64,000 nucleotides of DNA, taken from the NCBI GenBank assembly GCA_013368445.1, contig JAACJO010000011.1, forward strand, positions 1,612,001 through 1,676,000, read 5' to 3'. This document shows positions 15,503-25,104 of this stretch, in pieces. Within the stretch, counting starts at the first letter, position 1. Each line of letters opens with the position of its first letter. The DNA comes from Leucocoprinus leucothites. Lineage: Eukaryota; Basidiomycota; Agaricomycetes; Agaricales; Agaricaceae. The notes under the pieces were generated by a model. It searched no databases. It worked only from the letters and a program-made list of their open reading frames with translations, and was not told the origin of the DNA. The position numbers were made by a program, and so were the translations under genes.

Positions 15503-16240
15503 TAGTGACTTGGAACTTGGAGGAGGAGAGGAGGTTGTTGAAGGTAAAGAGCTATGGGGGAGTCACTTGCGGGTTTATTATGAGCAGAGTGCAGGATGGC
15601 TGCCCGTCATTTTTCTATCCGATTAACTCAGGACCAGACACGATCTAACCAGGGGGCCGCCTCTTAGATCATTCCCATTGCGCCCGGTGGACGACCAATC
15701 CTTACCAACATAACATTGGGCGGCAGACATGGGATTGTCGGGCAGCAGGTTCTGAATGAGTTCAGAGCGCGGGTTGGAGGACACCCTTGATGCATTATAC
15801 ATATCGGTTACTTATTTATTAGAGCGTCTCAGGAATTTCTGATGGGCGCCACGCCGCCCAAGCACGTTTGAGATGGACACAGAATCTTTGTGGCCTGTCT
15901 CCCTGTTGCCTGGGCTGAGCGGTTCTTAAGCAAGAATGATCGGAGGCGAACCTTCGTTCTGGTTATCATAGACAACAATACTTGTACTTATCTCAACTTA
16001 TGTTGTATGGGTTGGCTATCGTGTCTCACAGTTCAAAGATAATATAATGACAATTCGAAGTAATTAGTCCTTTGAAGTACGATCGTGTATATATAAAGTA
16101 GACGCGTCCGTCACTCTGTACGCTGAGTGCAATGTCCATTGACTGTCTTCTGAATGTAGTTATAATTAACTCAAAACTGTTTGCAAGCTATTATAATTTA
16201 TTTTTGCAAGATAGGACAAAAGTTCGCACCTTGTCTAAAG
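15503..16240. other. Intergenic spacer inside the peptide cluster
   Basis: About 740 bases with no gene seen. The left end should carry the promoter of the 15287 gene. An AT-rich stretch with TATATATAAA occurs near 16088-16097 on the + strand, with no plausible gene downstream. Confidence 0.4.
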
Positions 16241-16471
16241 TCAACCCATCTTTTCATTTGGCCCGTGTACGAGTGGCGGATTCCCAAATGGTTGATAGGG
16301 GAAGCAATCGTCCGTGCAGGAGTCGGGCGTCCATCTTCCCGCTCCTCCTCTGATGGGTGGCTTTCGATTACCAGGCACCATTTCTGAAGGAGCGGCTTGG
16401 ACTACCGAGAAGATTAGTGGTACGAGAAGGACAGGAAGTAGTAGTAGGAAGTTCTTCATGATGGTCTTCAA
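16241..16471 (-). CDS. Small secreted peptide with DSCTDDCF.YQPFGNPP motif (76 aa)
   Basis: Two in-frame starts are possible (16471 or 16459). The signal peptide is MKNFLLLLPVLLVPLIFSVV with cleavage near QAAP. A spacer rich in Pro, Gly and Arg leads to the tail PDSCTDDCFPYQPFGNPP and a short polar end. Tail and 5' flank are homologous to the gene at 13793: the upstream regions align around CAGGATAAAA. An arginine (GAGR) precedes the tail. Interpreted as a paralogous secreted peptide; role unknown. Confidence 0.6.
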   Translation of the reverse strand: MKTIMKNFLLLLPVLLVPLIFSVVQAAPSEMVPGNRKPPIRGGAGRWTPDSCTDDCFPYQPFGNPPLVHGPNEKMG

Positions 16472-16907
16472 GGGGGCGAAGTAATCATAGATAATGAAAG
16501 GGGTGTGGGTGTTTTATCCTGTTTAATCCCGAGCACGATTACGACCGATTGTGATCGTTGTGGGTGCCGTGGAGCAACCCATATCAGTCTTAGTGTGTTT
16601 CAACGCTGGGTGTGAGGCTACGTAGTAGAGCATGGATTAATTTACAAACAAGTACTGTAATTCAACTTGCAAAAATAAGTTACTGTGAGCGTCCGGATCT
16701 ATGTGATTGTGCCTAACTGCTATGTTAACTCGAGTGTCCTAGAATTGGCAGACGCTATGTCCTACCCGCTTTGAAACTCCGTTGAATGACTAGGCAATGT
16801 CATGACCGTTTCTGTGACAAAATAAGTGAAAAGTGAGAACAGCCACTCAAGAAACGAAAGAAGCCCGTACATCGAAAGATGTTGCTGTTATAGACACCCT
16901 TCACTCT
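16472..16907. other. Intergenic spacer inside the peptide cluster
   Basis: About 440 bases. The left part is the promoter region of the 16241 gene and is alignable with the promoter of the 13793 gene. No further gene is seen. Confidence 0.45.
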
Positions 16908-17090
16908 TCATCCTGATTCTGCCGAAGTCAGGAAAGGGGACCAGTCCCAGCAGTCGTCACATTCCGACCGCGGTTCTTCTACTCCTCCCGTGTCGTGGGA
17001 TGCTTGATAGCCGGGCAGATGCCCAGACGGAGTAGCTTGTACTGCTGAGAAGAATATCACTGCGAATATAGCAGCAAACCGGAAGTTCAT
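16908..17090 (-). CDS. Small secreted peptide with ECDDCWDW.P motif (60 aa)
   Basis: I prefer the internal ATG at 17090 because it starts a compact signal peptide (MNFRFAAIFAVIFFSAVQAT). An upstream in-frame ATG at 17144 would add 18 residues and bury it. The tail is PRSECDDCWDWSPFLTSAES. CDDCWDW aligns with CRDCWDF of the 17616 gene and with DDCF of the others. The Gln of the QP element is replaced (WSPF). Single exon, short, same strand as the cluster. Function unknown. Confidence 0.55.
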   Translation of the reverse strand: MNFRFAAIFAVIFFSAVQATPSGHLPGYQASHDTGGVEEPRSECDDCWDWSPFLTSAESG

Positions 17091-17615
17091 GACTGGTCGT
17101 GAGACGAAGCGGCAGCAAGGGAGGAAGGAAACTACAATATTCACCCAGAGGGGTGATTATATTAACACCGATGTGTCCGCCAAGAGTGTTTCGGCCTTCA
17201 AGCGATTGGGGTAGGTATGCCGTAATATGGAGCAGGAACGACTACGAAAGCGCTGTCCAACTAATTCCGAGTCACGCCGCAGTCTCGCCGGCTCTCTTGC
17301 CCACAGCACCCGAGAAGTGTGCTTTGCATCCCGTATTACACCGCCTTGAGCTCGCTGCTGCTTGATTACATGTACAACCTCGTTCTTTCAACGTGTCTGC
17401 AAGGTTAAATAATCTATCACGAGCCCGACTGCCACGATTTGAAGTTGGTTGAATATGATGGCTTTGGAGTTGAAGCAGCGGCCCTCTGATAACGTTTGAC
17501 GTGAGAGAAGTAACTGCACCATCGCGAGACCTGCATAATAGTGTTGTGCTTAGTACCTTGTCCTTTCAGTGATCTATCAAATCTTGGGTGCCACCTACAT
17601 CGCTCAGGTTGTGTA
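17091..17615. other. Intergenic spacer inside the peptide cluster
   Basis: About 520 bases without a supportable gene. A TATA-like AATATAA (coding strand) for the 16908 gene lies near 17158. Confidence 0.4.
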
Positions 17616-17804
17616 CTAATTTTTCCCATGATCAGGCTCTTTAGGTGCTGATCCCGTCGGTTGAAAATCCCAGCAGTCTCGACAGCTATCCCTTCTGCCG
17701 CTCTGGGGACGAGGAATGTGTATGGAAAGTTCACCTGATAGAGGAATGGCGCCAGCGCTAAACGCGAGTACTGGGAGTAATGTGACGAATAGCAGAAGCT
17801 TCAT
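17616..17804 (-). CDS. Small secreted peptide with CRDCWDFQPTGSAP motif (62 aa)
   Basis: The internal ATG at 17804 opens a signal peptide (MKLLLFVTLLPVLAFSAGAI). The ATG at 17873 would precede it with 23 polar residues. After PRPQSGRR, whose Arg-Arg resembles a Kex2 site, the tail reads DSCRDCWDFQPTGSAPKEPD. QPTGSAP is identical to that of the 13793 gene although the rest differs, which argues for selection on the tail. A coding-strand TATTAAAAG lies near 17835. Possible secreted pro-peptide processed after RR; inference. Confidence 0.6.
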   Translation of the reverse strand: MKLLLFVTLLPVLAFSAGAIPLSGELSIHIPRPQSGRRDSCRDCWDFQPTGSAPKEPDHGKN

Positions 17805-18267
17805 GTGGAGTGACGTAGAATTGCGAGAGAGGAAGGCTTTTAATAGATGCTTGGTGAAACAAGGCGTTGACATTGTACGTCAACGAACTAGGCGTTAGAA
17901 ATGTCATAAGGGTGATGAATGCCGTGTTGTGGCGCTATGCGCGGCTTCCTTAAGGCTTGATATACCGTGGCGATGCCACCCCTATGGTCATTGTACTCTC
18001 GTTCCACTCTTTCAATCTCACTCATGATCACTATTCTGCTGAAATATGAAGGGAGAATATGGTGGGAAACATATGTACAAGGTAAAGCGGAGGAAAATAC
18101 GGCAGAATGGAACAATGGTTTCAGTCGGTAAATTACTTGGCGGCCAAGCATCTAAACATGCAGATGAAACCTGTAAGGAAAATTTAATTTAGGGGGCTGG
18201 TCAGATCTCAGACTGTTCAATAGGAACCCACCGAAGTTTTTGCTCTCGCCTTTGCGTACAACAGGAT
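17805..18267. other. Intergenic spacer inside the peptide cluster
   Basis: About 460 bases. Minus-strand frames here lack a signal peptide or motif and are not called. Confidence 0.4.
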
Positions 18268-18477
18268 TCAACATTCCTCACCTCCTCCAACAGCGCCATT
18301 GATAGGCTGAAAGTCGAAATCGCCGTCCCCCGCTGGTCGTGCATGCCTGCCGCCTGGAGGACAGCTATTTGGTCGACCGGGGTGCGCGGGTGGAGGGTGA
18401 GGGGCGGCTAGAGTGAAGATAGCCAATAATGGCAGAAAAAAGACGACCAGGTGAGATTGATTCATTCCAAACGGCAA
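18268..18477 (-). CDS. Small secreted Pro/Gly-rich peptide with DFDFQP tail (65-69 aa)
   Basis: Starts at 18477 or 18465; MNQSHLVVFFLPLLAIFTLA is a signal peptide. The mature part is Pro/Gly/His-rich (HPPPAHPGRPNSCPPGG) and ends DGDFDFQPINGAVGGGEEC. The tail shares only D-F-Q-P with the neighbours and has one cysteine before and one after it. The last codons include GGTGAG, so an unrecognised intron could change the C-terminus. A TATTTAAG element lies upstream near 18543. Cluster membership is moderate. Confidence 0.5.
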   Translation of the reverse strand: MPFGMNQSHLVVFFLPLLAIFTLAAPHPPPAHPGRPNSCPPGGRHARPAGDGDFDFQPINGAVGGGEEC

Positions 18478-20637
18478 GTGGTGCAGTACTCGATTGACAG
18501 GTAGACTGGGAAGGTTGAAGTGGACATTGTAGACGGCTTAACTTAAATAGCTCAGCAAGAACCGGTGCAGGTTTCAGGGTCTCGTTTTGGCGTAACGGCG
18601 CTTCGCCTGCTTGGCGGCGATTATGAGGACAATCACAATACCATTAACGCTGAAGTACGACCAGCAACTGCATTGCACATAACAACTAGATAAATTGCCA
18701 GAATTATTGACCTGAGTTGTGAAGTAAAATGCATACTTAGAGTTGATCTCACCCAATGAACTGTCAAATGAAACATAGCCTTATATCTATCCTGATACGC
18801 ATGTCCGTATAATACGGTCCGGGGTTCAACGTTCATTAATCATTGAGCGCTGCGCAACGAATGGTTTCGTACAGCCGTGGGTGGACTCAATCACGAGTCG
18901 CTCGTGTAAGCGCCCGTCGCTTCAGTAATGGAGGAGTCTGGTACGCCATGGCGCCCGACTATTTCGAACAATGTACCATTTCCTCCCCCCACATCCCCCA
19001 TAGGTGCCTCTTGTCCGAGATATCCAATGACCTCATTGGTAGTCAAGTTTATGAGCGTTGCAGTGGCTGCTTAACACACAAATTCTTCTAAATCAAGGGC
19101 GTTATATTGGATGCTCCTTTGGTTACGCTTGCTTTTTGTGTTATGCATATAATTCATTTTGGTGGGTACATTTTTCACGTAATATCGTTGTGTGGGCTCG
19201 CGCATACGCGTTCAAGTTAGTCCCGGAACCGTGAATTTCGACAGTCCGAGTGATTCAGAAGGGGTACAAGATCGTGAGCTGATCTGCGCGTTTTGTAGCT
19301 CTGTTTAAGTGATTTTGAATAATGAGTGACATAACCTGAAGTATACTATGTATCAACTACGGACTCTTCCCAGCACCAGTCAAGCTGTTCGATAGGTCAA
19401 CTCTGATATTCACAGTTACAAATCATGCGGAGAACTCACAATATCTCAGTTTCGTGTCTCTGTCACCCTTGGCGGGGCGAATTCTGCAAATTTTGATTCC
19501 AATAGTCCTGGGCCCGGGCTTCATGCTGCATTGTCTTGTTTTCGATTGTATTTCGGCATCGGAGGTACGGTAATGTGTGAAAGAAAGATGCCGCATGAAT
19601 TGCCAGAATTCTTCGTGCATGTCAGCCACAAAGCCTTGGATTGGAGGGAGAACTCATGCGCAGTAAGTAGCTCGCGCAACTCTGATTGGAGAGTACAGTT
19701 ATATGACTGGTTCTAATCATAGAAATATGAGTATCGAAACACTTTGATATAGGCACCGACTTTCGATATGCTACTGCGAAGATGCGTCGTGTAAGCACTA
19801 ATCTTATTGTAATTGCGTTACGGTCTCCCCTTGTTGCCGTGGTTGTTCCTCATCTGACCTCTGTTCCGGAAGATAGGGCGATTTAAGATTAACTGACCAA
19901 TGCAAACTTTCGACCACAGGAATATTATTGAAGAACAAGAAAGGCGGTTCCTTAAACACAATGTCAGGTTAGCTTTCCAACCAGGGCTAGAGCGCTGTAG
20001 TCACTCGAGCTCCGACATCGGCTGCTTAGACAACGCATTCCTTTCAATCTCAGCGATGGTAGACATCCTAGTGCCTTGTCTATAGTGATCATCTGATGAC
20101 CGCTGTCGGGCAATATATATTTATTGGTGATGGTTTCTGTCCCGGACTTACAAAGCTCATTCTGCGTTCAAAATATCACGGCTCGGCTTAGAAGCTGGAG
20201 AGTTCAGGGTCGATCTTCACGCAAGTATCAAGCGAGATCCGCATCTAGCAGAGATCAAATTTATTAAACCGATTCAGGCCCCGACATGTGATCCTTGCCC
20301 AACGTCCCAGCAGAGCAGCGGCGAGCGGAGCTCGAATTTTCCCACCTTCCTTCCTGCTTTGCCAACGCGAATCAGCGCAACATCGACGCAGAGCCTAGCT
20401 AATTCTTTTTCTTTCCCTCCCTCCCACCCTTGGTATTTGGCATATGAGGTAGTCTAGATTATATTGGTAGTCGTTTTCCCATAATGCATAACATTCAGTG
20501 GCACTCAGGTATTGATAGTGAGACACAACAAGTCCACGAAGTGAGTTTTCCCGCCCACCCGGCGGCTCCTCGCTTCGCGGACTGGCACGCTAACGCGCCC
20601 CTCGAGCCCAACCTTTCAATGTCTCATCTATCATATG
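18478..20637. other. Gene-poor region
   Basis: About 2.2 kb with no supportable gene. The right end (20280-20620) is GC-richer, with CpG-rich stretches such as GCTAACGCGCCCCTCGAGCC. I see no terminal repeats or transposon domains. Confidence 0.45.
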
Positions 20638-21183
20638 TCAAGCTTGAGTGAGCGCTGACGAAACTGGATCCTCTGGTTTTGTACCCTTTTTCCTTTTCCA
20701 TACATAACTCACTTGAGAACCCACCGCTTGGTTCGCACAGATACCTTCGGCCAGACCTCCCAATGCTAAATTTCTTATGTCATCAGGGACCAGAAAATGA
20801 AGATCTTTATCAGTTTGAGCGAAATAGGCAGTCATGCCCTGTCGTGCCTCATGTTCGTCTGTCCATCTGTCAAATTTCAAACATATGATTATGCACAAGT
20901 GACCATCCAATCACAGAAACCCAACCGATCAAGTTAGAGATTGGCATATAGAGGGGATAGGTGATCCCGTTATGCCATTCAACAACCGTGGTTGTGATTC
21001 CTTGTACTTCAATCGATGACAGTTGACAGACTGTACCGAAGAGGAAGTCGAAGATGCCCAATGTATGCGCCTAGAAACATGACAAGCCCATTGTACTTGG
21101 CCTTGGTACACACCACATGAAGTTGTCAGGCGATCTCCAGATTGATGAACTGTGGAGACAAACTGCTGTTTCCTGGCGAACAT
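20638..21183 (-). CDS. Unknown small protein, three inferred exons
   Basis: Candidate gene read from ATG 21183. Exon 1 ends at TSCG before GTGTACC. Exon 2 starts after TTTCTAG (AHTLGIFDFLFGTVCQLSSI) and runs to YMPISNLI. Exon 3 starts after GATGGACAG with DEHEARQGMTAYFAQTDKDL and ends VSSALTQA, stop at 20638. With these junctions all phases agree, giving about 147 residues. I recognise no domain; the middle exon is mildly hydrophobic. It is divergent from the membrane protein starting at 21434, with about 250 bases between. It could also be a relic of a longer gene. Confidence 0.4.
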
Positions 21184-21433
21184 ACTAATTGGAATTTTCC
21201 GATTGAGGTTTGTCTTTTCAACATGACTAGATGCGATCAGGCGGGAGCCCTTTTAGATGCGAGAGTCACCTTTGAGCTCTTTAGTCACCTTCCTGCCTCA
21301 CCCACCGTTTGGGCTACTAGCAATCCTCGACCGTCCACTTCACCTAGGTGACTTGACTTCCTTCGGTGAGTAATGATATCTCGTTAGGGATCACGTATTT
21401 TCATACATTTTGCATTAACCCATTAGGATCTAA

Positions 21434-23293
21434 ATGGCAAACCTAGGTCCCTCCCCTGATACATTTTCGACAATGGCTCTAAGTCCGAAGCGTAGGGCCT
21501 CGCCGCCATTAGAAAGTGACCCTGCAATTAATCTACCACCTGGCGCCGAGGAACCCAGAATTTACAGAGAGAAGTATCCTTCTCCCCTCAAGCCGGATCG
21601 TTCAAAATACTCTCTCCTTCGCCATGAAACTCATTTGATCGAGCCCTTCATGCCAGGCTCTCGCATCACCTCGTCCCCAACGCCAATGTCTTCCCAACCT
21701 TCCCTCATTCAGCATTATTTCGAGCACCCAGATACGTCGCAGCGGACCGTGCTATGGGTCCTCATCCGCAAAACATCTTTGTGGGTCCTTGCCGGTGTGA
21801 TGATGATGATACTTGGAATCGGATTATCCCATGCTCTCATCCTTCCCCATATCCACACATGCCCGGTTTCTGCCACCTGTCCAGAAACTTACGATCCTAA
21901 TACCGGAAATTCGCTTCAGCTGCTTCAATCATTCATTTCTTATTGGCTTAAAGCCGGAGTCACGATATCGTCCATTGGCATTCTCAAGCTTAGCGCCTAC
22001 CAAGCATGGTTCATCCTCATGCACCACGGCAATACGGTGAAAAACCTCGACCTCAATCTAGGCGCCATCCGAGGAAGCGTTACCGATGCCTGCTACCTCC
22101 TCTTCAAAAAGAACAACCGCCTCCTTTCCGCTTTCGTATTCGCCCTTCTTGGAATTGGAGCTGCCATTTCTTTGGTGACCGGTCTGTCCATTGACAAAGA
22201 CACCGAGATCAAACTAGTCACGTTTCAATTTAATAGCACATCGGAGTTCCCGAACAGCAAGTTAGCCACGCTGAATAACGATGGACAGTTGAAAGCAATC
22301 CAAAAGGTTATTCCGTGGGCTCTCGACGGTGATAAGAGCCATGGCAGAGCTTTCAGGGGTACTTTGGTCGTCCCTGATGCGAGAACGTTACAGGCGAGCA
22401 ACGCCCTTCCAGGCGGGCCCACGATTACTGGTCATTTCGAATGTGAAGGATGGGACAACTATACGACGCCTGATACCACCGGGAAAAAAGAGTGGCATAT
22501 CTGGATCCGCTCGATGCGATATATCGCGACAGCGGACATGAGCTTATCGACTTCGATGTGGAGGGTAGACACGGCAATGACGGCATATTTGTGGGTGAGC
22601 AATACGACGGGTTTGATTCCCAATGCGACTTTGACCGATGATGGAGGGATGAATATCGCATTATGTACCCACTATCTGGAGATGCTTCCCCAAGAGCCAG
22701 AAAAGCCTGGCTTCGACTACCTGATCTCGAACGAACCTTCCACTTCCGGATGCGATAGCGATAAAACCACTTGTGTTGCAGACTCAGTGAACAACGCCAT
22801 TTTAAATTGGTGGGGCGGGACAGGGACAGCATTCTGGCACATCACTTGTAGAGGAGGTGTGCTAGGTCCTGTACCGTCGACGACGGACGCGGAACGCTAT
22901 TGTCCGCTCACGCAGGAGTTGTGGCAGGAGACCGCAATCGCGATGTTGGATGGTATTATGCAAACCGCACCGAAGTCCCGAGGAACCAGACAAGATTTAC
23001 ACGCACTTGTTGAAGGCTTGGATAGATCAAGGTGGTGGTTGAACGCTATCATTCCTGCAGCGACGATGGTGGTTTATTTGATCGGACTCTGGTACACTTG
23101 CATCCTGAGCAAGGGTGACCGGACGTTCAAGGAACTAACGTTGTGGGAGGTGGTGAGGGCGGCGCAGACAGATCATGTACACGACCTGATACTGAGCGGG
23201 CAACTGAAGAAGCGGCCAATCCGCTTCGACAGTAATCTTGGGTTTGTGGATGGTAGTCGGAGTGGTCCCGTAACCATTAGATTAAACTCCTAG
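21434..23293 (+). CDS. Large multi-pass membrane protein, copy 1 (619 aa)
   Basis: Intronless frame from ATG 21434. The N-terminal ~110 residues are cytosolic-type, Pro/Ser-rich. Hydrophobic segments follow: SLWVLAGVMMMILGIGLSHA (about 116-137), a second around 160-195, and LLSAFVFALLGIGAAISLVT (about 228-250). A ~300-residue loop has N-glycosylation sequons (NSTS, NYTT, NTTG, NATL) and several cysteines (GCDSDKTTC, HITCRGG). A last segment WWLNAIIPAATMVVYLIGLW (about 533-557) is followed by a short polar tail with EVVRAAQTDHVHDLILSGQL. Family unknown to me; such loop-plus-tail membrane proteins are frequent lineage-restricted fungal genes. It has a tandem paralogue at 25105-26916. Confidence 0.8.
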   Translation: MANLGPSPDTFSTMALSPKRRASPPLESDPAINLPPGAEEPRIYREKYPSPLKPDRSKYSLLRHETHLIEPFMPGSRITSSPTPMSSQPSLIQHYFEHPDTSQRTVLWVLIRKTSLWVLAGVMMMILGIGLSHALILPHIHTCPVSATCPETYDPNTGNSLQLLQSFISYWLKAGVTISSIGILKLSAYQAWFILMHHGNTVKNLDLNLGAIRGSVTDACYLLFKKNNRLLSAFVFALLGIGAAISLVTGLSIDKDTEIKLVTFQFNSTSEFPNSKLATLNNDGQLKAIQKVIPWALDGDKSHGRAFRGTLVVPDARTLQASNALPGGPTITGHFECEGWDNYTTPDTTGKKEWHIWIRSMRYIATADMSLSTSMWRVDTAMTAYLWVSNTTGLIPNATLTDDGGMNIALCTHYLEMLPQEPEKPGFDYLISNEPSTSGCDSDKTTCVADSVNNAILNWWGGTGTAFWHITCRGGVLGPVPSTTDAERYCPLTQELWQETAIAMLDGIMQTAPKSRGTRQDLHALVEGLDRSRWWLNAIIPAATMVVYLIGLWYTCILSKGDRTFKELTLWEVVRAAQTDHVHDLILSGQLKKRPIRFDSNLGFVDGSRSGPVTIRLNS

Positions 23294-25104
23294 TCTAGGT
23301 CTCAGAGATACCCTCTCACTGACTTCTCGTTTATGCTGTTCTTTATTTAATTTATAAATAATGGTCTTGAATTGGTTATAGAGCATATACTAAAACGTTT
23401 ACTACATCGCGACGTTTGCTCCGCATTTTATTTTGCGTGTGAATTACACTCCCTGTTGTGAAAAGCAGTTATGACTTCGGATGTAGCTATTGCCTTACAA
23501 GGTCCCATAAACACCGTTGTGCAATGAGCTTGTTGCGCACCAGTTTCAGCTACGCCTCTTGTAATTTCTGTGCTTACTTGTCCATGACTATCAAGGACTG
23601 ATGTATACGCTCACTAGGCTGATCCTACCACATCGAGTCGTACTTCAGGTGCGGTGTCAACCCAGTTGCTTTAGTTTAGCTCAAGGGACAAGTCACTTCC
23701 TTGACTCTACATGATGAACGGATTTCCGTAATCCGAAAGTTTCTTATCAGTAGGCTCTCCTGGACGCAGGTAAAAAGACTCCAAAAGAATAGGTAGGATT
23801 CACGCATTCATTCAATCCAATTTGAGTGTACAGGCATGTTTCCGCGGTCACGGACCTCTTGGATGAAGCATAGATTCCAGTCTTGTGACTATTCATTCCA
23901 TGTAGGGTACTCTAGTTTATGTCATACCGGACAAACACACACAAAGTGTGGGGAAAGGAAATGGCGGGTATAAGCGGCCAGTTTCCTTGTTTGTGAGGCC
24001 AAGGAGAACGCGGACGGGTCACCCCAAACCGCATGTTCGCCTTCGGCTCACTGTGTGGCTGTCTGAGTAGTTAGTCTACGTTAGTATTGGAGTTTAGTTA
24101 AATGGAATGATGGTTAAGGCTATGGGTGGGCGGGAAATTTAAGAATCTGGGGGTTTCGCCATAATGTAGTCGAAACCGGAAAGTACAATAAAGTACAAAT
24201 ATGAAAAGGGTGTGTGCTAGCGCACTAACAATCCCCGTGATGTGTCACTCATGTCACAAGAAATCGCACTTGCCTCGTTCCTCGGCAAGTCCTCCACCTA
24301 CGAGTGGGGACGCATACCGAAACTCAACAGTTGAACTATATTATTGAGGAAATGATTCAGAAATAATCATTATGATAGGCTCCTACGACAGCGGATTGCT
24401 TGGCAAGGTGGATCGTTCTCCACACTTCTAATTTTGTATACAGTACTTGCATTGTCATGCTCTCCCCAAGGTGCAGCACTGTCGTTAAGTACAAAAGGCC
24501 TTCCCCTATGATCTTGGTGATTTTTAGTCGTGATACGGCCCTTTTCCAATCAGTGGTGAGTGATATTGCTTAACGTCTGAATCAAATTCCTTATTTTTAC
24601 AACACTGTCAAGAATCAGGCGCGAAGCATTTTAAATTCTTAAAATACGATTCGTGGGAGTTTGGCGCGTCTAGACTCCTGGTAAAAGGCCTTCGCAATAT
24701 ATTTATTGACAAGAGAAGGTGGGTCACTGTTTGCCTGTGGGGTCCAATTGTTGAGTCTTGCCCGATCGAGGATCGAATTTGTGGCTCTCTCTAATACGCA
24801 ACATGATAGATTGGTACCATGAACATGTTATTCTGCTTCCGGAAATCCTATAGTGGCCATAAAGGCGGGGAGTATTACACATGCGACGGAGGTCAAGTGC
24901 TATGAATAGGTGAATTAACGCTCAAAAGATTTATATAGTTCGCCAAAAACAAATATATGGATGTCTTTTCTCCCTTCTCGAAGCCATCATAGGCCAGTCT
25001 TACTACAACCCCCATTTACCGCTTATCACACTTTTTTCAGGTGAGAACCAGTCGATACCAAAGTACAATAAGCTAATATACACCAATCAATAGAATCTGG
25101 CGAT
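23294..25104. other. Intergenic between the two membrane-protein paralogues
   Basis: About 1.8 kb separates the tandem paralogues. No frame with membrane-protein similarity is left in it, and I see no element with terminal repeats. It probably carries the 3' end of copy 1 and the promoter of copy 2. Confidence 0.5.

Noticed and set aside
17888..18151. 87-residue minus-strand frame in the peptide cluster
   Set aside because: No signal peptide and no cluster motif; probably chance.
18574..18836. Overlapping minus-strand frames with cysteines
   Set aside because: Two overlapping frames, no clear signal peptide, no relation to cluster members.
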